A stretch of 25,779 nucleotides of DNA, taken from NCBI GenBank assembly GCA_964634555.1, contig CAZWJJ010000005.1:1-25779 (forward strand), given 5' to 3'. Positions within the stretch are counted from its first letter, which is position 1. The number at the start of each line of letters is the position of its first letter. The notes below the pieces were generated by a model. The model ran no database searches, was not told the origin of the DNA, and saw nothing but the letters and a program-made list of their open reading frames with translations. This stretch comes from JACQCV01 sp964634555. GTDB lineage: Bacteria; Patescibacteriota; Minisyncoccia; Phycocordibacterales; UBA12445. A program made the position numbers and the translations under genes. This document shows, in pieces, positions 20,451 to 25,779 of the stretch.

Positions 20451-21017
20451 ATGAAGTATCCGAAGATGGAGTGGGGAACGATGGAAGCAGTGATCAATAA
20501 GCTCGGCGGTGAAGACGGCGTTCGCCGTTTCCTTTCGGGCGAGCTGGTTCTGCAGGTCGTCGCTCGCATCCTGGCTGTGGTCAGGGGTTTCAATCCTGTG
20601 ACCTTTATCGGCACGGGCTGGAAGATCATCAAGTCCGAGAGCGATAAGCGGGCCGAACTGGAAATCGAACAGGTGGACTTCACCAAGGTCGTCCTCGACA
20701 CCTGCCTCAAGCAGGGTGAGGCCAGTATCACAGGCGAAGAGAAGCTCAAACGCCTGAAAGATGGTAACAACATCCTTCTTGGCGCCGAGACCTCCCTTGC
20801 TCTTTGGCAGGAGAAGGATCATATCACTCTCGAATGGTTCTACGAGGAGAGGGGTATTACTTACCTCGATTTCTTTGGGACTGTTCTCGAGAGCCCGAGC
20901 GGCTACCGCTATGTGCTGTTTTTCTACCGTGCTGGCAGCGGGTGGCGCTGGCGCTACGGCTGGCTCGGCTACGCCTGGCGCGGCCGCCATTTCTCCGTCT
21001 CTCTCGCAAATAAGTAG
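20451..21017 (+). CDS. Orphan variable-tail family protein, copy 4 (188 aa)
   Basis: Family of unknown function. ATG 20451 is preferred over ATG 20445, which would leave a single base after AAGGAG. The N-terminal segment has INKLGGEDGVRRFLSGEL, shared in outline with copy 1. The core has FNPVTFIGTGWKII, SDKRAELEIEQVDFTKV, GEEKLKRLKDGNNILLGAE, TSLALWQEKDHITLEW and TYLDFFGTVLESPSG. The tail is W-R-W-R-Y-G-W-L and ends FSVSLANK. The gene is GC-rich, with a codon choice like copy 2. It is a self-contained unit with consensus promoter, structured leader and an 8-bp terminator. It lies 16 kb from copy 2 yet shares long stretches of near-identical protein with it, so either the family expanded recently or the core is under strong selection. 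Confidence 0.87.
   Translation: MKYPKMEWGTMEAVINKLGGEDGVRRFLSGELVLQVVARILAVVRGFNPVTFIGTGWKIIKSESDKRAELEIEQVDFTKVVLDTCLKQGEASITGEEKLKRLKDGNNILLGAETSLALWQEKDHITLEWFYEERGITYLDFFGTVLESPSGYRYVLFFYRAGSGWRWRYGWLGYAWRGRHFSVSLANK
20910..20990 (+). other. Hypervariable C-terminal region, copy 4 (putative DGR variable repeat)
   Basis: 27 codons. TGG at 20943, 20949, 20961 and 20976 and CTC at 20964 are fixed; the codons between are TAT, TTT, CGT, GCT, GGC, AGC, GGG, CGC, CGC, GGC, GGC, TAC, GCC, CGC, GGC and CAT. All but one end in C or T. The invariant TTCTCCGTCTCTCTCGCAA block follows at 20991. Confidence 0.6.
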
Positions 21018-21067
21018 CCATTTGAACTTCGCCACACTAGCCTAATCTCGGTCACTTTGACCTTCCG

Positions 21068-21095
21068 GCCCTGACTTTTGTCAGGGCTGTTTTTA
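21068..21095 (+). terminator. Terminator of family copy 4
   Basis: GCCCTGAC-TTTT-GTCAGGGC, an 8-bp perfect stem, followed by TGTTTTTAT. Confidence 0.92.
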
Positions 21096-21157
21096 TATTA
21101 TTACCAATATCTGTGTTAAAATTGTCCAAGGCGTTTTTAAAAGTTAATTTTATAAGA

Positions 21158-21496
21158 ATGGAAATTACAAATATTTTAATAAGCACGCTGGCCGTTTTTG
21201 CGGCGGGATATGTTCTGCCGGGAGTACATGTAGAGGGATTATTAGCGGCATTAGTAGCGGCAATCTTTTTGGGGATTGTAAATTCTTTCATTCGGCCGAT
21301 TATTTTGATTTTAACTTTGCCAATAAATATTTTGTCTCTTGGTTTGTTGACTTTTGTTATCAACGGCTTATTAGTTCTATTGGTTGCAAAAATTGTTCCG
21401 GGATTTTCTGTCGATAGTTTTTTGTGGGCGATCGCCTTTAGCGTAATCATGGCTCTGATAAATATTCTGATCCATTTTTCTTTTGGAGCGCTTTAG
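21158..21496 (+). CDS. Phage holin superfamily IV / YvlD-like membrane protein (112 aa)
   Basis: Four membrane helices fill the protein. The family signature is seen in AAGYVLPGVHVEGLLAAL, AIFLGIVNSFIRPIILILTL, INILSLGLLTFVINGLLV and PGFSVDSFLWAIAFS. Proteins of this kind are named after mycobacterial phage holins but are widespread, chromosomal and of unknown role; no lysis genes are nearby, so a phage function is unlikely. ATG 21158 is chosen over an upstream GTG at 21113 because the conserved region begins here and the extra residues are not typical of the family. Confidence 0.85.
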   Translation: MEITNILISTLAVFAAGYVLPGVHVEGLLAALVAAIFLGIVNSFIRPIILILTLPINILSLGLLTFVINGLLVLLVAKIVPGFSVDSFLWAIAFSVIMALINILIHFSFGAL

Positions 21497-21502
21497 ATCT
21501 TA

Positions 21503-21527
21503 GAAAAAATCCCCGACATGGTCGGGG
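21503..21527 (-). terminator. Terminator of the subtilase gene
   Basis: On the minus strand CCCCGAC-CAT-GTCGGGG is followed by ATTTTTTC. It lies between the convergent holin-like and subtilase genes. Confidence 0.88.
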
Positions 21528-21538
21528 ATGTTGTGAAT

Positions 21539-23086
21539 TTACTTTGTACCTGGCGGAAAGGCCGAGATCATTTCTTTTTCGTAGAATGGGCTGCGAATTC
21601 CGTCCTTGCATCGGAAGGTCGTGTGATATAGTCCATCCCAAGTATCGCGCCTGCTTCTGATGGGTCCGCATTCCTTTGAATCATAATAACTACGAGAAAA
21701 ACTGTAATATCCTGATTGATCTTGATAAATTCGAGTTGATGATCTGCTGTCATTATAGTTATATTCCCAAGCTGGAATTCCGGCCTCGGCACAACATCTG
21801 TTGTAGCCATGGCGGATTTTTTCATCTAGATACATTACCAAATGCTTTGCTTTCTGAACAAATTTAAGCAGATTAATTCTTTTACCGATAGGTTTGTCTG
21901 TTTTTAGTTTATCTCCAGCAGTGGCGAGTATTTTTCTGACTTCATCGTTTGAAAGATCTGTAACTGAGAGCAGGTCTGCAACGCAGGCCGCTGCATGAGG
22001 GCAGGCCATGGATGTCCCTGAGGCGAACATATAACGTCCACCGGGGATGCTTGAGTAGATAAAATGTCCAGGTGCGGCGCAGGCCGAACTATTTCCATAG
22101 TTTGAGAAAAAGGCTCGTTCTTCGGTGCCGTCTTTGTTGAGGGCGGTCGCAGTAACGCTCATAACTTCAGGATAATCTGCGGGGTAATGTGATTTGTCGG
22201 TCTTTGAGTTACCCTTGGCCGCAAGCATCTTAACATTATTTTTCTTAGCGTAGATAACAGCATCGTGCAGAAGTTTTGTATAAGTTGTAGAACCAAGACT
22301 CATGTTGATAACTTGAGCTCCATGATCGACTGCATAGACAACACCCCGAGCTACATTTGCTGTTGTGCCACGCCCGCTTTCATCTAAAACGCGGACGGGC
22401 ATCACCTTCGCAATGCCATACGAGATTCCATGGAATCCGTAAGAATCAGGTTTGGCGACAATTGTGCCAGTCACATGCGTGGCGTGCATTTCGCGCGGAT
22501 CGCGATTACTCGGATCGTTCACATCTCCGCCGGCAAAATTATGACCAGCAACGAGGCTATCTTTAAGTGCGGGATGATTAAGATCACAGCCGGTATCAAC
22601 TACGGCGACAATAACGGTACGAGTTGGTCTGATAATTTTCAATGCTTCTTCAACTAGAGGTACTCTTAATCCCCAGGTCTTATCGTCGCTGACATTATTT
22701 GTCTGCTGTTTCTGAAATTCATCAGGATCCTCGAAAAATAGTTGCGAGTCATTTTCGACAACTTCGAAAATTTTCGGATTTTTTTTGAACAGCGAAGAAA
22801 TATTATGGGAATCTCTCACAATGAGCCATCGACTCAAAACATCATCACTCAGATTTTCTGGGTATAAAAAATCGTATTTGGCTCCATGTGCAGACATCAT
22901 TTCTCTAAAATCTCCATCGTGATCAAGTACTGAAATTTGATATCTAAGCTTTACAAGATAAGTATAACTGCCGGATTGATTGGGTATGTTCGAGATATTC
23001 CAGGTGAAGATCGTAAGACAGAACATCGCTGCCAAAATCAGCCCTAGCAACTTTTTAAGATTGTATCTATCGAGACCGGACTTCAT
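21539..23086 (-). CDS. Secreted subtilisin-like serine protease (S8) with C-terminal extension (515 aa)
   Basis: The catalytic triad is complete: D164 in VVDTGCD, H201 in MHATHVTG and S359 in SGTSMACPHAA, with the oxyanion Asn N293 in AAKGNS. A basic start and hydrophobic helix (about 10-30) act as signal or anchor. Residues 40-130 resemble an inhibitor-like propeptide (YLVKLRYQISVLD ... IFEVVENDS), so the enzyme is probably made as a zymogen. After the protease domain (about 135-410) comes a 105-residue extension rich in Tyr, Ser, Arg and Cys with no recognised family. The ATG is preceded by AAGGAGG at seven bases. H201-A-T-H departs from the usual H-G-T-H. Likely role: extracellular protein degradation or processing of surface proteins. 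Confidence 0.92.
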   Translation of the reverse strand: MKSGLDRYNLKKLLGLILAAMFCLTIFTWNISNIPNQSGSYTYLVKLRYQISVLDHDGDFREMMSAHGAKYDFLYPENLSDDVLSRWLIVRDSHNISSLFKKNPKIFEVVENDSQLFFEDPDEFQKQQTNNVSDDKTWGLRVPLVEEALKIIRPTRTVIVAVVDTGCDLNHPALKDSLVAGHNFAGGDVNDPSNRDPREMHATHVTGTIVAKPDSYGFHGISYGIAKVMPVRVLDESGRGTTANVARGVVYAVDHGAQVINMSLGSTTYTKLLHDAVIYAKKNNVKMLAAKGNSKTDKSHYPADYPEVMSVTATALNKDGTEERAFFSNYGNSSACAAPGHFIYSSIPGGRYMFASGTSMACPHAAACVADLLSVTDLSNDEVRKILATAGDKLKTDKPIGKRINLLKFVQKAKHLVMYLDEKIRHGYNRCCAEAGIPAWEYNYNDSRSSTRIYQDQSGYYSFSRSYYDSKECGPIRSRRDTWDGLYHTTFRCKDGIRSPFYEKEMISAFPPGTK

Positions 23087-23164
23087 CTCTTGCCCTCCTT
23101 GTCAAAGAACCCCAAAACCTTATCTGTTTTAACACAATTTTATTATTTTGTCTAATTTTGTTGG

Positions 23165-23194
23165 TTGTGATTAATTTTCTTTTGTTGCTATAAT
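23165..23194 (+). promoter_or_regulatory. Promoter of the DsbA-like gene
   Basis: TTGTGA (23165-23170), 18 bases and TATAAT (23189-23194) with TGC before it. A leader of about 30 bases without a Shine-Dalgarno runs to ATG 23231. Confidence 0.65.
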
Positions 23195-23230
23195 AAACAG
23201 ATTAGCCGCTAATTTTTTTAATTAAATCGT

Positions 23231-23968
23231 ATGGATGAACACAAGAGTCAATCAAAAACAGAACTATCAATCCCGTCCGCTATTATTATTGCTGGCTTAT
23301 TAATAGCCGCAGCAGTATTGATCACCAATAGTTCAGGAAGAAATTCACAACAAGCTGATAATGCTCAAGAGGTTAATCGCATTGAGCCTGTTAAACCTAC
23401 TGATATCAATATTAAACCAGTAGATAATACTGATCATATTCGTGGAGCACTCGCCGCACCGGTTAAAATTGTGGAATTTTCCGATCCGGAATGTCCATTT
23501 TGTAAGATGTTTCATTCAACGATGAAGCAGGTGATTGACGTCTACGCTAAAAATAATCAGGTTGCATGGGTTTATCGCAATTTTCCTTTAGATGCTTTGC
23601 ACCCCAAGGCAAGACATGAATCAGAGGCATTGGAGTGTGCCGGAGAATTGGGCGGCAACGATAAATTTTGGTCATATCTGGATAGATTAATGATTGTTAC
23701 TCCATCAAATAATCAGCTTGATCCAACTCAGCTGTATGAAATTGCTAACTTTGTAAAATTGGATGCCGAGAAATTTAAAACTTGTCTCGATAGCGGTCGA
23801 TATGCGAAGAAGATTCAGGCGGATATAGATGAGGCGATCTCTGCTGGAGGTAGTGGAACACCGTACTCTGTCATCATATCTTCTACTGGTAAAAAGTACC
23901 CTGTCGATGGGGCTTTGCCTTACGCTACTTTGAAGACAATGATCGATACTGCGCTCCAAGACAAGTAG
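23231..23968 (+). CDS. Membrane-anchored DsbA-like thiol oxidoreductase (245 aa)
   Basis: An N-terminal anchor (about 15-32, AIIIAGLLIAAAVLI) and a polar linker precede a DsbA/thioredoxin_4 domain. The active site is FSDPECPFCKMFH with C88 and C91. VYRNFPLDALHPKA, a helical insertion with ALECAGEL, and the cis-proline loop GSGTPYSVI follow in the order known for this family. The C-P-F-C form fits an oxidase or isomerase of secreted proteins acting outside the membrane. Two further Cys lie in the helical region. No VKOR or DsbB partner is in the window. The DoxX-like gene starts 34 bases after the stop and may be cotranscribed. Confidence 0.9.
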   Translation: MDEHKSQSKTELSIPSAIIIAGLLIAAAVLITNSSGRNSQQADNAQEVNRIEPVKPTDINIKPVDNTDHIRGALAAPVKIVEFSDPECPFCKMFHSTMKQVIDVYAKNNQVAWVYRNFPLDALHPKARHESEALECAGELGGNDKFWSYLDRLMIVTPSNNQLDPTQLYEIANFVKLDAEKFKTCLDSGRYAKKIQADIDEAISAGGSGTPYSVIISSTGKKYPVDGALPYATLKTMIDTALQDK

Positions 23969-24002
23969 AAATTTTTATTATTTTAATCTTAATCTAAAAA
24001 AG

Positions 24003-24392
24003 ATGATCTATTTATTTTATTTAGGCCGATTACTGTATGGAGGATTTTTTCTAAAATCCGGTATTAATCATTTTGTTAATGTTAATGCCTTGACCGGATA
24101 TGTCGCATCTAAAAAAGTGCCTATGCCAAAATTGGCTGTTCTATTTTCAGGTCTTTTAATATTTTTGGGCGGCCTCTGGATAATTACCGGTGATTTTGTA
24201 GCTATCGGTGTTCTTGAACTTTCTCTTTTCTTGATCCCAACATCGTTCATAATGCACGCTTACTGGAATGATACTGATATGAATATGAAGATGTCTAATC
24301 GAACTCAATTTATGAAAAATATGGCGCTACTTGGAGCGGCTTTGATGATATTGCAAATCCCAGCAGCTAATTGGGGTTGGACATTGTTTTAA
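24003..24392 (+). CDS. DoxX-family membrane protein (129 aa)
   Basis: Four membrane helices with the family pattern LGRLLYGGFFLKSGINHF, then KKVPMPKLAVLFSGLLIFLG, GDFVAIGVLELSLFLIPTSF and a C-terminal helix ALLGAALMILQI. DoxX proteins are small membrane proteins linked in some bacteria to redox balance with partner oxidoreductases, so the location behind a DsbA-like gene is suggestive. The precise reaction is unknown. No ribosome site is visible. Confidence 0.85.
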   Translation: MIYLFYLGRLLYGGFFLKSGINHFVNVNALTGYVASKKVPMPKLAVLFSGLLIFLGGLWIITGDFVAIGVLELSLFLIPTSFIMHAYWNDTDMNMKMSNRTQFMKNMALLGAALMILQIPAANWGWTLF

Positions 24393-24425
24393 TTTATTTT
24401 TAAGTTTGTCATCAAGAGTAAACAG

Positions 24426-24460
24426 TAAAAAACCCGCTATTATGGCGGGTTGCTGTTTTT
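24426..24460. terminator. Bidirectional terminator between DoxX and histidine phosphatase genes
   Basis: ACCCGC-TATTATG-GCGGGT (24432-24450) has six A residues before it, i.e. TTTTTT on the minus strand, and TGCTGTTTTTATTTT after it on the plus strand. Confidence 0.85.
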
Positions 24461-25178
24461 ATTTTGTACTGAGAGGTTTAAATTTTTTAATCTTCTTCCA
24501 GTCGGACTTATTTTTCTTACTTCGATAGGAATGAACTTCGCAATTCGCAACACGAGTTTCCTTGATGAATTTAATTGATTCTGCAACTGTTAGGTGTGAT
24601 ATTGAAAGTTCGATCGCTCGAAGAACATGTCCATGGCAAAAGATAAAGATAAGCAAGTGTGGATATTGATTTTCTATTTCTTGCCAAGCCTGTCGGATTC
24701 TCGGAATCATATCAGCGATACTTTCTCCATCTATCGGACGTGTTTGGTAGGGATTGGCGAAGTAGTCTTTTTGATGTTGTTTCCAGTGGGGTAGTGACTC
24801 TCTAAGTTCTTTGGGCACCTTACGCATTGTCCCACATTCTCTCTCTCGAAAACGATCGTCAGATTTGATGATTATTCCGGCGATTTCTTTTTTAGTATAG
24901 CCAGAATGAAGGGCTGATTGCCTAGTCTCTATTGCCCGCAGATATCCGGAGTCTATTACAACATCCGGCACACCAAATTTTTTTCTTAAAAACTTACCTA
25001 ATTTTTTCGCCTGTGATATACCAAGAGCGGTCAGCGGTATTTCATGATCCTCTAGTATCATAGTAGCGGCATGTCTTCCGGTCTCGTCCCCGATAAAGGG
25101 ACCTTTTTCAATGAAATTTGCCAACGATTGTCCATGTCTTACTGCTACTATGTATGTGCTCAGTCGATCTTTTTTCAA
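24459..25178 (-). CDS. Histidine phosphatase superfamily protein (239 aa)
   Basis: The phospho-acceptor motif VRHGQSLAN is near the N-terminus (catalytic His 15), a second Arg comes in YLRAIETRQSA, the acid residue in RFRERECGTM, and the second His in FCHGHVLRA. These make up the active site of phosphoglycerate mutase-like phosphatases. The substrate cannot be read; broad phosphomonoesterase or alpha-ribazole phosphatase roles are both possible. TTG 25178 is chosen because AGGAAAGG lies four bases upstream on the minus strand; TTG codons 24-30 bases further up lie before that site. An insertion with ENPYQTRP-like sequence makes it longer than the 200-residue average. Confidence 0.85.
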   Translation of the reverse strand: MKKDRLSTYIVAVRHGQSLANFIEKGPFIGDETGRHAATMILEDHEIPLTALGISQAKKLGKFLRKKFGVPDVVIDSGYLRAIETRQSALHSGYTKKEIAGIIIKSDDRFRERECGTMRKVPKELRESLPHWKQHQKDYFANPYQTRPIDGESIADMIPRIRQAWQEIENQYPHLLIFIFCHGHVLRAIELSISHLTVAESIKFIKETRVANCEVHSYRSKKNKSDWKKIKKFKPLSTK

Positions 25179-25326
25179 TGTACCTTTCCTTTTGTGTTCT
25201 AACAACAATATGCGCTGCCATCCTTATATAAAAACTCTTTAATGTCAATAAAGGTTTCTTGTTAAAGAAAGAATTTACTAAATATATAAATAGTAGGTAT
25301 TTGTATTATAATAGAATTACCAAAGT

Positions 25327-25354
25327 TTGACTTATCATAATTTGTGTGTAATTC
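25327..25354 (+). promoter_or_regulatory. Possible promoter of the last gene
   Basis: TTGACT (25327-25332), 16 bases and TAATTC (25349-25354). A TATAAT also occurs about 45 bases upstream without a clear -35. The remaining intergenic sequence (25179-25326) shows nothing else. Confidence 0.35.
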
Positions 25355-25399
25355 TTCCTTAAGATCGAAACAGATTGATGTTTGAAATAAGGAGGGATC

Positions 25400-25779
25400 G
25401 TGGCCAAAATATCTATATTGCGGTTGTTTGATAGACGCAACTGGAAAGAGATTTTTAAGCGCTTGCTTTCGGTCGGGCTGGTATTTTACGAGGTTTACAA
25501 AAACTTCCGATCGTTTATTAAAACGATTATGAAGATGAGGACTGTAAATATTCCGAATGAAATTCCTATTTTGGTGACACCTGATAATTTGGCTGACGCG
25601 ACATATGCCTTCCACTATGTCGATAGAGATTTTAGCAATAAAACTATTCGCAAAAATTTCTCATCTCCAAAGTCCGGCAAGTATAAACTCATATCATTTT
25701 ACAATGGTGGCGGGGGAGTGCCGATGTTCGAGATCTTTTTTCTTTTTTTCTTTCAGGCATTGTTTGGCGGCTGGCGGTT
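25400..25779 (+). CDS. Hypothetical protein, N-terminal part (runs off the window end)
   Basis: GTG 25400 is preceded by AAGGAGG with about four bases spacing, and the frame stays open for 126 codons to the end of the window. The product begins MAKISILRLFDRRNWKEIFK and has a basic N-terminal region, a middle part VNIPNEIPILVTPDNLADA, and a Phe-rich hydrophobic stretch near the window end (FEIFFLFFFQALFGG) that may be a membrane helix. No family recognised. The start and leader resemble those of the genes at 13144, 13496 and 18753. Confidence 0.65.
   Translation, partial: MAKISILRLFDRRNWKEIFKRLLSVGLVFYEVYKNFRSFIKTIMKMRTVNIPNEIPILVTPDNLADATYAFHYVDRDFSNKTIRKNFSSPKSGKYKLISFYNGGGGVPMFEIFFLFFFQALFGGWR

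Noticed and set aside
21158..21496. Prophage lysis gene
   Set aside because: The holin-like family is common on chromosomes and no endolysin, structural or integrase gene is nearby.
25262..25615. A 117-codon minus-strand open frame near the window end
   Set aside because: It is opposite a plus-strand gene with GTG start and AAGGAGG site that is open to the end of the window; the minus frame has no ribosome site.
1..25779. A DGR reverse transcriptase, accessory Avd gene or template repeat inside the window
   Set aside because: No protein shows reverse transcriptase motifs, the helical 218-aa protein does not resemble Avd, and no adenine-rich version of the variable tail was found on either strand by eye.

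Overview
The window looks like a chromosome segment of a Candidate Phyla Radiation (Patescibacteria/Parcubacteria-type) bacterium. This is inferred from an AT-rich background, short transcription units, several genes with a -10 box directly in front of the ATG (leaderless mRNAs), a surface protein with fibronectin repeats and peptidoglycan-binding domains, a pseudopilin-like membrane protein, and multi-copy orphan genes of a kind I associate with that group. No plasmid or phage backbone is visible.

Layout. 1-459: the end of a cobalamin adenosyltransferase gene and tRNA-His. 460-3915: a duplicated accessory region carrying two members of an orphan gene family, a Doc-type toxin with a small antitoxin-like partner, and a GNAT acetyltransferase flanked by 55-bp direct repeats. 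4063-7933: a methyltransferase and a 1011-residue surface protein. 8088-9947: a small minus-strand gene, a third family copy and an unrecognised minus-strand gene. 10055-14152: membrane and orphan proteins. 14208-18478: a redox-repair cluster (a CcdA with rearranged helix order, a DipZ-type thioredoxin, MsrA, MsrB, a LamG protein). 18519-20296: a palindromic repeat, a coupled orphan-PNP pair and an IS481 remnant. 20323-21095: the fourth family copy. The rest holds a holin-like membrane protein, a secreted subtilase, a DsbA-like protein, a DoxX protein, a histidine phosphatase and one gene running off the end.

The most interesting system is the four-copy orphan family (743, 3187, 8488 and 20451, all on the plus strand). 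Its members are GC-rich islands, each preceded by the same promoter architecture (TTGACA-like box, 18 bp, TGn-extended -10). Three have structured leaders ending in a hairpin beside the ribosome-binding site, and all have hairpin terminators. The protein bodies are conserved, but the C-terminal tails keep a W-x-W-x-Y-x-W-L scaffold in which nearly every changed residue has an NNY codon. That is the signature expected from adenine-directed mutagenesis of AAY codons by a diversity-generating retroelement (DGR). No reverse transcriptase or template repeat is visible here, so the DGR reading is inference and would need a machinery acting in trans.

The redox genes fit together: CcdA would carry electrons across the membrane to the anchored thioredoxin, which could support methionine sulfoxide repair by MsrA/MsrB, while the DsbA-like protein handles disulfides in secreted proteins such as the Cys-containing subtilase.
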